From Chloroflexota bacterium (lineage in GTDB: Bacteria; Chloroflexota; UBA11872): a DNA stretch of 64,000 bases. The notes beneath the pieces are model-generated. The model was given only the letters and a program-made list of their open reading frames with translations. It ran no database searches and was not told the origin of the DNA. Shown here piece after piece: positions 11,268 through 19,538 of this stretch. Within the stretch, counting starts at the first letter, position 1; every line of letters starts with the position of its first letter. The stretch lies in the NCBI GenBank assembly GCA_022821905.1, contig JAJECS010000029.1:54341-118340 (forward strand), given 5' to 3'. The position numbers and the translations under genes were made by a program.

Positions 11268-11703
11268 CGCCAACGTCCCGATCTACGCCGCCGGCCGAGA
11301 GCATCCCTACAAGGCGCCCTGCGCTCGCGTCCTCATGCTGGCCGCCGAGCACCCGCGGTCGTTTGTCACCGATGCCGAGGTCCTGCAGGAGCTCGTCCAC
11401 CGCTACGTAGCCTCGGGTCGCTGGGCGTTGGGTCGCGAGGTGCTCCACGGCTTCGCCGAGGTCATGCACGACCGCATCGAACCCGTCCATGCCAGAAACA
11501 TCCTCGAAGCCGCGGAACTGGCCGACCGCAATCCGGGCATCAGCGCCCGCGACCTTCTCCACGCCGCCGTCATGCAGCGCGTGGGCGCCACTCGGATCGT
11601 GACGGTGGACGCCGACTTCGACCGCCTGCCGGACATCACCCGTCTGGATCCGATCCAGGTGGATGAGTGGGGCGATTCCGTAATTCCCCGCGTGGGTCGG
11701 TAG
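11245..11703 (+). CDS. PIN-domain ribonuclease toxin (VapC-like)
   Basis: This 152-residue PIN protein has the expected acidic residues: D in FIDANVPIYAA near residue 8, E in TDAEVLQELVHRY, D in SARDLLHAAVMQ near residue 113, and D in VTVDADFDRLPDI. These coordinate Mg2+ for RNA cleavage. The start ATG at 11245 has GGAGG just upstream inside the antitoxin gene. The pair looks intact, so it is a plausible functional type II toxin-antitoxin module. The RNA target is unknown. Confidence 0.85.
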   Translation: MSPAAFIDANVPIYAAGREHPYKAPCARVLMLAAEHPRSFVTDAEVLQELVHRYVASGRWALGREVLHGFAEVMHDRIEPVHARNILEAAELADRNPGISARDLLHAAVMQRVGATRIVTVDADFDRLPDITRLDPIQVDEWGDSVIPRVGR

Positions 11704-11780
11704 CCGCCCACTTGTCCGACCAGGCCGGATAATATGGGGCTTGACGGTTTGAGTTCCGATCCGCAACGGAGCGTGAGGCC

Positions 11781-12842
11781 ATGGCCAACTACCAGAACTT
11801 GAAGAGCCGTATCGACCAGGGTGAGGTGATCGTCCTGGACGGAGCCATCGGGACCGAACTCCAGGCCATGGGCGTGCCCATGGACCCCGCCGCGTGGTGC
11901 GGCCCCGGCAACCATACGCACCCGGCGACCGTGCGACAGATGCACGAGCGCTACATCCGGGCGGGGGCCGACATCATCACCACAAACACCTTCAACACCC
12001 TGCGCCCTGCGCTGGAGGCCTCCGGCTATAGCGAGTTGGTCAGGGAAGTCAACGTGCGTGCCGTGGACGCCGCTCTCGAAGCAATCGATCGGGCCGCCGG
12101 CGACAGGCCCGTCTGGATCGCCGGCTCCATCTCGTGCCGAATCCCCATCCGCGACCGCAAAACCGGAACGCTGTTGGGCGGCACTGGCTACGGGTATGGC
12201 GCCAGCCTTTCCGTGGAGGAATTGAGGTCCTACGCCGAAGAGCAGGCGAACATCCTGGCCGAGTCCGGCGTGGACTTCTTTCTGATTGAGAATCTATGGG
12301 CCGACAACGAGTCAAGGGCCATTGCCGCGGAGGCGGCGAAGGCCACGGGACTACCCGTTTGGGTGGCCTTCACGGCCTCGGTGGCGCACGACAGTCACGC
12401 GGTGCGCATGAGTTTCGGCGAGGACCGTGACTACAGCTCCGGCATCGGCATGCCCCTGTGGACATCGAGCTGGCGGCCGGTCGACGACGACAAGAGCCTG
12501 GCCGACGGCATCGACGAGATCGCGGCGCTGGGTCCCGACGTGCTTGGGATCTTCCACAGCCGGATTGATGAAACCGCCGCGGCCCTGGGGGTCATGCTCG
12601 ACCGGTGGTCTGGGCCCATCGTGGTCTATCCCGATGCTGGCCGGGAGGACTATCTGGAGACCTGGCAGGACAGCAGCGTTGCCAACGAACATTCTGTGGC
12701 GGAGTTGACGCGAGAGGCCGCCACCTGGGTCGAAATGGGCGCCCAGATCATCGGCACCTGCTGTGGATTCGGCGCCGAGTACACCCGGGCGCTGAGCGGC
12801 GCCCTGCCGGACCGGATCGCATCGCCGCGAAACGGCGCGTAG
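11781..12842 (+). CDS. Homocysteine S-methyltransferase family protein
   Basis: A 353-residue TIM-barrel protein of the BHMT/MmuM/MetH-N family, which moves a methyl group from a methyl donor to homocysteine or another thiol. LDGAIGTELQAMG near residue 19, DIITTNTFNTLRPAL near 64 and the C-terminal GTCCGFGAEY (Cys327-Cys328) are diagnostic. The third zinc ligand, normally Cys in a GVNC-type loop, appears as His259 in VLGIFHS. It is followed directly by two FAD oxidoreductases. This suggests a pathway that demethylates or oxidises a small methylated amine or amino acid and passes the methyl group on, but this is inference. Confidence 0.85.
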   Translation: MANYQNLKSRIDQGEVIVLDGAIGTELQAMGVPMDPAAWCGPGNHTHPATVRQMHERYIRAGADIITTNTFNTLRPALEASGYSELVREVNVRAVDAALEAIDRAAGDRPVWIAGSISCRIPIRDRKTGTLLGGTGYGYGASLSVEELRSYAEEQANILAESGVDFFLIENLWADNESRAIAAEAAKATGLPVWVAFTASVAHDSHAVRMSFGEDRDYSSGIGMPLWTSSWRPVDDDKSLADGIDEIAALGPDVLGIFHSRIDETAAALGVMLDRWSGPIVVYPDAGREDYLETWQDSSVANEHSVAELTREAATWVEMGAQIIGTCCGFGAEYTRALSGALPDRIASPRNGA

Positions 12843-12905
12843 TCCGGAGATCTCCAAGCACCTCTGAGGTAGAGCAGACCTCCGGATCGACGGGAGGGAC
12901 TTCAA

Positions 12906-14438
12906 CTGGAATCGAAACCGCTCGTGGTCGTCGGGGCGGGGGTGGCGGGCACGGCCGCCGCCATCGAGGCGGCCCGCGCCGGCGTGCGGGTCATGCTCGT
13001 CGACGAAAACCCCATTGGCGCTTCCATGATGGCGTTGGACGTGCCTCAGTTCTTCGGCAAACGCGCCACGGACCCGCTGCCCGACAGGGACGTAATGCTG
13101 GAGCGAGTGGCCGCGGCCAATCATGCTCTGGCGGAAGCCCAGGACGCCGGCGTCGAGGTTCAGCTTGGGACGTGTGTCTGGGGCGCCTTTAGCAATTCCG
13201 CCACCAGCAGGGTGCTCGACGGCCCGCAGCTCGGGCTGGCCGACGACGAGCGGTCGTGGATGGTCAAGTACGACCGGCTCATCGTGGCCGCCGGCGCCCG
13301 GGACCTGGCGATGTCCTTTCCCGGGTCGGGGATGGCGGGCGCCATGGGCGCCAACGGCGCGCACGCGCTGATGACTCGGTATCGGGCGCTGACGTCGCGG
13401 CGCATGGTGGTCCTGGGCTCCGGCGACCTGGGCCTCATCACGGCCAGGATGGCCCTGGACAGTGGTATCGAGGTGGCCGCCGTCGTGGACGTTTCCGCCT
13501 CGGTGCGCGGCGACGAGGCTCTTGTGTCGCGGTTGCAAGGCACGGGCGTGGAGATTTACGCCTCTCACACGATCAAGGAAGCCGTCGGCAGTTCGGACGA
13601 GATCGAGTCCGTTGTGCTGGTTGAGATCGACGACGACTGCGAGCCGGTTGCCGGAACGGACAAGGTGATCGCCGCCGACACTGTCTGCCTCGCCATCGAC
13701 CTGGTTCCCAACGTGGAGCTCCTCGGTCTCCTGGGCTGCGACCTCAGCTTTGCGTCCGAACGCGGCGGGTGGGCTCCGGACCACGATGACCGGATGCGGA
13801 CCAGCGTCGAATCCGTGTTCGTCGCGGGGGATGTCGCCGGCGTCCACGACGGCATGATCCTGGGCGACGAGATTGCGCGGAGCCAGGGCCGCCTGGCCGG
13901 AATCGCCGCCGCCGAGTCGCTCGGCGCCATCGACACCGACGAAGCGCTCGCCCGGAGCAACGAACTCCAGCCGGCGGCGCTCGACGCCACGCCCGCCGAC
14001 GCGCACTCCGATTGGCAGCGATGGCATAGATCCCTCGTCAACGCCGGTGGGCTGAATGTCCATGCGTGCGAATGCGAGGAGGTCACGCGTGCCGAGCTCA
14101 TTGGCTTGCAGCCGCCGCGCTATCTGAGGCAGGGGTCGGAGCAGGCGAGCCGCCGCGGCGTGCGGACCCAGGCGAAGGAGGGCCCGGTCAACGCCGACCA
14201 GGTCAAGCGCCTCACACGGGCCGGAATGGGCCACTGCCAGGGCCGGCTGTGCCGTGAGCAGGTATCGCTGCTGCTGGCCGAGGAATCCGGCGCCGACATC
14301 GCCGAAATACCCGTCATGTCCTACCGGCCGCCGGTGCGGCCGCTCCCGCTGAGGGTCATGTGGCCCGACGACGAGCCGGAGCAGGTGCGCAGCGAGTGGC
14401 CCAAGTGGTTCAGCCCGACGCACCGGGTGCTGGGATAG
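12906..14438 (+). CDS. FAD/NAD-binding oxidoreductase with BFD-like Fe-S domain (HcnB / opine oxidase A-like)
   Basis: From CTG 12906 the protein has 510 residues; the first ATG/GTG-type start (GTG 12924) would clip the first strand of the Rossmann fold. The CTG has GGGAGGG at 12892-12898, 7 bases upstream. Visible motifs are VVVGAGVAGTAAAIEAA, RLIVAAGARDL, VLGSGDLGLITARMALD and FVAGDVAGVHDG, i.e. two nucleotide-binding folds. The C-terminus has a BFD-like [2Fe-2S] site: CECEEVTRAEL, then GMGHCQGRLCREQV. The family includes HcnB, opine oxidase A and dye-linked proline dehydrogenase alpha subunits. It probably pairs with the next gene; no small ferredoxin (HcnA-type) gene is present. Confidence 0.85.
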   Translation: MESKPLVVVGAGVAGTAAAIEAARAGVRVMLVDENPIGASMMALDVPQFFGKRATDPLPDRDVMLERVAAANHALAEAQDAGVEVQLGTCVWGAFSNSATSRVLDGPQLGLADDERSWMVKYDRLIVAAGARDLAMSFPGSGMAGAMGANGAHALMTRYRALTSRRMVVLGSGDLGLITARMALDSGIEVAAVVDVSASVRGDEALVSRLQGTGVEIYASHTIKEAVGSSDEIESVVLVEIDDDCEPVAGTDKVIAADTVCLAIDLVPNVELLGLLGCDLSFASERGGWAPDHDDRMRTSVESVFVAGDVAGVHDGMILGDEIARSQGRLAGIAAAESLGAIDTDEALARSNELQPAALDATPADAHSDWQRWHRSLVNAGGLNVHACECEEVTRAELIGLQPPRYLRQGSEQASRRGVRTQAKEGPVNADQVKRLTRAGMGHCQGRLCREQVSLLLAEESGADIAEIPVMSYRPPVRPLPLRVMWPDDEPEQVRSEWPKWFSPTHRVLG

Positions 14439-14448
14439 ACGGCGGCAC

Positions 14449-15609
14449 ATGGATAGCGCAGACGTAGTCATCATCGGGGCCGGCGTTTCGGGCCTCAGCT
14501 CGGCCTATCGCCTGGCCAAGGCGGGCCGCGATGTCGTGGTGGTCGACAAGGGAGTCGTCGGGGGCGAGGCCTCCGGGCGCAACGGCGGGATGGTCAGCGA
14601 GCGGGTCGACGAGCCGGTGCTGATTCCGCTGGCCGTGGAAGCCACCAGGACCTGGGAGACGCTGGCCGATGAGCTGGGCTATCCCACCGAGTTCGTCCAG
14701 GAGGGCCGGCTCCAGGTCGCGGTGACGGAGGAGGAGATGGGCGCCCTCTTCGCGGAACGGGACGAAGCGCTGCGCCACGGCCTACGCGCCGAAATGGTCG
14801 ATCCCTCGGACATCCGGGACATGATTCCCGGCATCACCGAGCGAACGCTCGGCGGGCTCTTCTTTGCCGACGGCGGTCACGCCAACACCCAGCTGGCGGT
14901 GCAGGCGTTCGCCTGGGCGTTTCAAGACCTGGGCGGCCGGCTCTATCAGCACACCGCCGTCACGGGCATCCAGGTCGCTGACGGCAGGGTCACGTCGGTC
15001 GAGACCACCGCCGGCCCAATCGCGGCCGACATGGTCGTCGCCGCCGCCGGGCCCCAGACCGGGCTGATGGCGGGGCTGGTGGGCGTGCACATACCCGTGG
15101 CGCCGGCAAGGGTGGAAATCCTGGCGACCGCCCCCATCGAGCCTCTCTCTCCCCTCGCCCTGGTGGGGAACGGCCTCTACGGACACCAGGCCGTGAGGGG
15201 AAACCTCCTGTTTGGCGGCGGGGCCCACGAATGGACCGACGTGGACCTGACCACCCAGCCCGGCAAGCCCAACACGCCGCTCATCCGAAATATCGCCCGG
15301 CGGCTCGCGGAGCTGCTGCCGGGAGTGGCGGACGCACCGGTCATTCGAAGTTGGGCCGGGGTGGTGGAACAGGCCCCGGACTACATGCCGATCATCGACA
15401 TCCTTGACTCCCCCAGCAACTACGTGGTCGTCACGGCCTCGGCGCACGGCTTCGGCATCTCCCCAGCCACGGGCAAGGTCGTCAGCGACCTGGTGCTCTA
15501 CGGCGAAACAAACATCGACATCGGCGGCCTAGGACTGGCCCGATTCGCCAACGTCAACCCCAACTGGCGCCACCAGCGCGGCTGGATTCCCGCTCCCAAC
15601 CGATCCTGA
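14449..15609 (+). CDS. DAO-family FAD oxidoreductase (HcnC / opine oxidase B-like)
   Basis: A 386-residue D-amino-acid-oxidase-fold flavoprotein. The N-terminus has VVIIGAGVSGLSSAYRLAKAG and the ribose-binding acid in VVVDKG. VGGEASGRNGGMVSE is the FAD-contacting loop. TERTLGGLFFADGGHANT and the C-terminal ASAHGFGISPATGKVVSDL complete the flavin site. It lies 10 bases after the HcnB-like gene. In HcnBC, OoxAB and related dehydrogenases this beta subunit oxidises the C-N bond of an amino acid and feeds electrons to the alpha subunit. The substrate here is unknown; glycine, sarcosine, proline or an opine are possibilities. Confidence 0.87.
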   Translation: MDSADVVIIGAGVSGLSSAYRLAKAGRDVVVVDKGVVGGEASGRNGGMVSERVDEPVLIPLAVEATRTWETLADELGYPTEFVQEGRLQVAVTEEEMGALFAERDEALRHGLRAEMVDPSDIRDMIPGITERTLGGLFFADGGHANTQLAVQAFAWAFQDLGGRLYQHTAVTGIQVADGRVTSVETTAGPIAADMVVAAAGPQTGLMAGLVGVHIPVAPARVEILATAPIEPLSPLALVGNGLYGHQAVRGNLLFGGGAHEWTDVDLTTQPGKPNTPLIRNIARRLAELLPGVADAPVIRSWAGVVEQAPDYMPIIDILDSPSNYVVVTASAHGFGISPATGKVVSDLVLYGETNIDIGGLGLARFANVNPNWRHQRGWIPAPNRS

Positions 15610-15759
15610 CCGCCGCGTCCGCCACCACCCGGTACGCGATGTCAAAGCGTGGTGGACTTCTCTTGACGATTGACCGAACCGTCTTTGATATGTAGCCCAG
15701 CAGTCTGTAGGGCCGTCCGGATAGAGGCTCCACCAACCGAGAGCACCGTGCGCTCTTTC

Positions 15760-17070
15760 TCAGCCTTGGGAGTCCATTCGCCACAGTTCATGCCCTGCCC
15801 TTCGATCTTGAAGGATGTTCGCCGCAGGTAGAGAACTGAGGTTCGAGGTATACCAGTTGGCTTCGCGTTCGAAGAGCATCTCCAGGCCAAGCCCGGTTGC
15901 CGCCATCTCTTTCTGAAGTTCTTGGGCCAGGCGTTGCCCGTTGATCAACACAATCGGATAGCCGTCCACCTCTAGTTCGACTTGCGCCTGCTTGGTAAAT
16001 GTACCGGTTGTGACGAACACACCGAGCCAGCCGCGTTGCAAACGTGCTGTAACTCGGGCTAAATCTTGTCCGGAAACGGTACCGCTGTCTGGATGCAGGA
16101 CCTTCGCCTGGCCCAGGACAACCAATGCTGCGGTCGAGAAACCGGTTCCTACCACTAGGCGACTCACAAAGTCTATCCCGCCATCGCCCGACCGTCTCGT
16201 GACCCACCCACGGGTGCAATCAGGTCCTAAGAGATGCTGAGCAACCAGCGATGCGAGGCCTTCAAAGTGGTGAGGAGATGAGGAATAGTGGGCATGGACT
16301 TGTTTCAGAATCGCTCGGTCGTCCACGGACATGTCTCGCTGGTTGGCCGGACTCACTATGCGTGTTCGGAGTACATTGCGGCGCACTCTATCCAGTTCAG
16401 AGCCCCCGCCGTGCACCCACGTTTGCCATGACTTCGGCGCGCTTCGATTGGCATCAGCAAGGTTCAGCAACTCATCTCGCCGATCGTCAATCCAGGACCA
16501 ATCGAACAGGCCCTGTTCTGCATCGAGGCCAAAAAGGGCCAACTCGATTGCTAGATTGGCGAAGTGCCCCTCCTGTGAGGCTTGTGCTTGAACATGGACG
16601 TCGGTCGGCACGCCAAACCCGGAGAATCGCCGATACCCTTTTGCCGGTCCATCAACTACATAGTCTTCAAAGAGAAGAACAGGAGGGGCTGCACTGCGGA
16701 GCGCTGGATCTGAGTACTGATTGACCACCGCCATGAACTGCCGGTTACCTCGTGCCTCCGACGGCGGTCGTAGTGGGTGACGATTGTCTCCGTGATATAG
16801 CGCGAAGCCCCTGTCTTCATCAATTATGTCCATCCATGGGTTGGATGCTGAACCTCGCTTGTAGTTGGCCGTATAGAAGATGAACGCTGGGCGACGGTGG
16901 TGACCGTCTTGATCACGAACGAGCTTGTAGAAGAACATCCCTTTTTGTGGGTCAAAGCCACGGTCATGGCGACCTTTAGTTACAATGTGGAGGTTCGGGT
17001 AGTCCGGCAAAGGCTCCATGTCGGCACGGCCTAAGGGGACTCGGAATACTTGGCCTATGGGGAACTTCAT
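15760..17070 (-). CDS. Mrr-type restriction endonuclease with AspBHI-like N-terminal domain
   Basis: 436 residues from the ATG at 17070, which overlaps the preceding TGA by one base. Residues 1-130 (MKFPIGQVFRVP..YYTANYKRG..NPWMDIIDEDRGFALYHGD) resemble the SRA-like DNA-reading domain of AspBHI/MspJI enzymes. The C-terminal half has HHFEGLASLVAQHLLG, GDGGIDFVSRL and VVLGQAKV. These fit the Mrr PD-(D/E)XK core, with D300 and Q321-A-K323. Family members cut DNA near modified cytosines. It is the last gene of a five-gene operon. Whether it targets modified or unmodified DNA cannot be decided from sequence. Confidence 0.8.
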   Translation of the reverse strand: MKFPIGQVFRVPLGRADMEPLPDYPNLHIVTKGRHDRGFDPQKGMFFYKLVRDQDGHHRRPAFIFYTANYKRGSASNPWMDIIDEDRGFALYHGDNRHPLRPPSEARGNRQFMAVVNQYSDPALRSAAPPVLLFEDYVVDGPAKGYRRFSGFGVPTDVHVQAQASQEGHFANLAIELALFGLDAEQGLFDWSWIDDRRDELLNLADANRSAPKSWQTWVHGGGSELDRVRRNVLRTRIVSPANQRDMSVDDRAILKQVHAHYSSSPHHFEGLASLVAQHLLGPDCTRGWVTRRSGDGGIDFVSRLVVGTGFSTAALVVLGQAKVLHPDSGTVSGQDLARVTARLQRGWLGVFVTTGTFTKQAQVELEVDGYPIVLINGQRLAQELQKEMAATGLGLEMLFEREANWYTSNLSSLPAANILQDRRAGHELWRMDSQG

Positions 17071-19040
17071 CAGTCGGCGATGAGACCCTTTAGGCGTTCG
17101 TCCTGGGGGTCCCGCCCAGCCAGAATCACTAAGAAATCTTGCCATTGAGAAATAGCGTTTGAAAAGAGCGTCGGCCAGTCAAGGGCGAACATATCGTCAT
17201 TTTCCATTGCAACGATTCTGTCTGCCAGATCAGCCTTGCCTTGCAACTGATCAGCAACAATGTATCCTGTAACCCTCCTGAACGTGCCTCCCGTATTGGA
17301 CCTTAAGTTGGTTCTGATAAGTCTCACATATCGATCAAAGCGATTCACGTGGTCCCAATCGAGCTTGAGGCCCGGTCGCATGAACTCCAGAACCAGCAAG
17401 TGCTCTCCACTTGAGAGCGTGAGATCCACCCTTCCCTTAAAGTCATTGTCAACTGCAATGCCCGATTCAGACAACGCATTGTCGATCACTGCCTTAACAC
17501 CTGACTCGATCGCGAAAGTCTCCCACTTGGGTGAGACGAGCCAAGGGTGCTCACTAATATAGTCTCGGACAGCATTTTCCAATTCCTGATGATCGATACG
17601 CCGTTTTAGCCCTCCTACTGTCAAGAGCTTTGTCCTGACGGCCTCGGCAGTATTCAGGGCAGTCAAGACTTGAGCCTCAGCAAGGAGACCTACGAGCTGG
17701 TCAGCCGAGAGCTCTTCAGCTTGGGCAATATCGTCTATGAGATCATGTAGCCGCCCCTGCTCCCAAGCCGTAAGCATCGCTTCCCCCAGATCCTCGAACT
17801 GGGTTTGCGACAGAGTGTCAATTTGGGCCACGCGTCTTATGGCTCTTGTAACGGTTCGTTCCTCGCGGCTGCCGAGACGCCCGAGGCGCGCAGAAAACCC
17901 AGTGAGGCGAGCTTGGAGTTGCTGCTCCCGCTTTTCTCCGCGCCGGCTACGCCACAGACGCAGGAGTTGTCTCAGACGATCCTGCCCCCATCGTTCGATT
18001 TGGCTAGCAAGCGGATGATCCCAGTCGACACGCTGGCGCTCCGGTGCAACGAGGTCTGCCTTCTGCTCATCCAAGGCGTCGACCTGAATCTGGCCGGAAA
18101 TGTACTGTTGGCCGTGTTGACCCGGCAATCCGCCGGACAGATTGAAGAAGAACGGCGTCTGAACCATCTTCCCACCCGCAAACACACTAATCCCCCTCAA
18201 CTCCTCTTCGCCGATGGGGTCATGATAGAAGCGGACACGCCACTTTACATGTTTACCGCGAACGACTTCGATGCCCCATTCGCCGGATAACTCGAGGCCA
18301 CTAGGACGCTCTTCGGTACGGTATTCGACTGGGAACGAGAACTGCACTGGCAAAAGTTCGTCAGCATCGGGCAAAGGCTCGTCATTCACAAGGATATTGA
18401 AGTCAGCGGCTGTCTGATGCAGCAAGAACCTCCTGGCCATACTGCGTGCGAAGGTTTTGGGCTCGCGGCGCTGTGAGAGAGTCAACTGCTTTAGACGGAC
18501 CGTGGTGCCGTGCTCCCGTTGGCGCAATTCATCGGGGCCGTCATACGTGATGAGGTCGATTTCAGTGCCTTCGCGATTGACATATTCGTCTGAACGCAGC
18601 TTCAAGATGTCCATCTCGAAGACTGTTCTTTCGCCATTCTCTCTACTGATGGTTTCAATCCGAACCAGCTTTGCTATACCGAAGCCAGCGAACTTCCCGA
18701 TTCCTTTGCGACCGAGAATGCGCCTCTTCTTCCGCTTCGACAATTCTGTAGATTTTCTTCCTCGACGGCCATATCCGACATTCAGGAATCTAGCCTGACA
18801 TTCCGTGAAAGACATGCCGTTACCATCGTCTTTCACTGTAAGCTCTGCTGCCTTCGTCAATCCCGCAGGCAGCGTGATCTTCACATTGTCTGCGTCGGCA
18901 TCCCAGGCGTTAGCTACTAGCTCTGCCACCGCAGCTACTGGACTCTGGTACATCTGAAGGCCAAGGTGGTCGATGATGCGACCGCTGTAATTTAGCCGCA
19001 GCACCCGTCCATGTTCGGCGGAGCGAATAGCATTGGTCAT
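17070..19040 (-). CDS. GHKL (MORC/MutL-like) ATPase with C-terminal nuclease-like domain
   Basis: 656 residues. The Bergerat ATP-binding fold is complete: N-box ELVANAWDADADNV (E40, N44, D47), G1 DDGNGMS (71-77), G2 GRKGIGKFAGFGIA (110-123) and a G3-like HGTTV. A MutL-like transducer domain and a charged helical stretch (about 360-400) follow. The C-terminal 150 residues (ENAVRDYISEHPWLVSPKWE, RVDLTLSSGEHLLVLEFMRP) look like a PD-(D/E)XK nuclease. D539 and E552 are present but the expected lysine is Met554. The ATG overlaps the Vsr stop (ATGA). MORC-like ATPases beside methylase and Vsr genes are a known restriction-modification theme; here it may act as a DNA-clamping or signalling component. 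Confidence 0.85.
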   Translation of the reverse strand: MTNAIRSAEHGRVLRLNYSGRIIDHLGLQMYQSPVAAVAELVANAWDADADNVKITLPAGLTKAAELTVKDDGNGMSFTECQARFLNVGYGRRGRKSTELSKRKKRRILGRKGIGKFAGFGIAKLVRIETISRENGERTVFEMDILKLRSDEYVNREGTEIDLITYDGPDELRQREHGTTVRLKQLTLSQRREPKTFARSMARRFLLHQTAADFNILVNDEPLPDADELLPVQFSFPVEYRTEERPSGLELSGEWGIEVVRGKHVKWRVRFYHDPIGEEELRGISVFAGGKMVQTPFFFNLSGGLPGQHGQQYISGQIQVDALDEQKADLVAPERQRVDWDHPLASQIERWGQDRLRQLLRLWRSRRGEKREQQLQARLTGFSARLGRLGSREERTVTRAIRRVAQIDTLSQTQFEDLGEAMLTAWEQGRLHDLIDDIAQAEELSADQLVGLLAEAQVLTALNTAEAVRTKLLTVGGLKRRIDHQELENAVRDYISEHPWLVSPKWETFAIESGVKAVIDNALSESGIAVDNDFKGRVDLTLSSGEHLLVLEFMRPGLKLDWDHVNRFDRYVRLIRTNLRSNTGGTFRRVTGYIVADQLQGKADLADRIVAMENDDMFALDWPTLFSNAISQWQDFLVILAGRDPQDERLKGLIAD

Positions 19041-19534
19041 TTCTGCAACTCCAGACGGACAAGTTCACGATTGACGACGGTCTTCTCTTCCCTGTCGTCA
19101 CGATGAGCCTGATCTATCGATACGGTCGACTTCCCATTTACCGCAGCGGTGATGCACTTGATACTGGCCTCGAAATCCTTCTCGATGTCATGTTGCCAAA
19201 GCCTGAGAACCGTCCAACCTATAACCTGGAGTTGACGGTTATACCTTCTGTCCCTTTCAATTGTCTTGGCAATCTTGGCCTTCCAAAATGGAGAAACCGT
19301 GTCTTGCCATGTCGAGAATCCATAGCCATGCCAAAAGTCGCCGTCCAGGAATACGGCTACTTTCGCCTTCGTGAATGCGATGTCCGGCTTGCCGGGTAAC
19401 TCTTTGACGTGCTTGCGGAACCTCAGCCCTCGTCGGTGAAGCTCCGAACGCACACGCGTCTCTAGTCCCGTATCTCTACCCCTAACACGGGACATGCAGT
19501 AGCTCCTTTGTTCGCGTGTGAGATTGTCTGGCAT
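19037..19534 (-). CDS. vsr: Very short patch repair (Vsr-type) endonuclease
   Basis: 165 residues from ATG 19534; upstream in-frame sequence overlaps the previous gene and is not needed. MPDNLTREQRSYCMSRVRG, ETRVRSELHRRGLRFRKH, LPGKPDIAFTKAKVAVFLDG and DFWHGYGF are diagnostic, with the catalytic Asp in KPDIAF and the FWHG motif. RRYNRQLQVIGWTVLRLWQHDI is the conserved C-terminal block. Classical Vsr nicks T:G mismatches made when 5-methylcytosine deaminates, which fits the C5-methyltransferase gene in the same operon. In MORC-linked systems Vsr-like proteins may instead be the cutting subunit. Confidence 0.93.
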   Translation of the reverse strand: MPDNLTREQRSYCMSRVRGRDTGLETRVRSELHRRGLRFRKHVKELPGKPDIAFTKAKVAVFLDGDFWHGYGFSTWQDTVSPFWKAKIAKTIERDRRYNRQLQVIGWTVLRLWQHDIEKDFEASIKCITAAVNGKSTVSIDQAHRDDREEKTVVNRELVRLELQK

Positions 19535-19538
19535 GGTC

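Noticed and set aside
11704..11780. S-adenosylmethionine or cobalamin riboswitch ahead of the homocysteine methyltransferase
   Set aside because: The gap is only 77 bases and shows no conserved riboswitch core.
12351..14474. 707-codon open frame on the minus strand opposite the HcnB-like gene
   Set aside because: It is antisense to a protein with clear FAD and Fe-S motifs; the translation is low-complexity Gly/Arg/His-rich, typical of high-GC shadow frames.
12906..15609. Hydrogen cyanide synthase operon
   Set aside because: No HcnA ferredoxin subunit is present, and the B/C-like subunits are shared with opine, hydroxyproline and proline oxidising enzymes.
15650..15657. TGGTGGAC near the left end of the defence operon, matching the tRNA-Ala 3' end, as an attachment-site repeat
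   Set aside because: Only 8 bases and mostly the CCA end; expected by chance at this GC. No integrase lies in the island.
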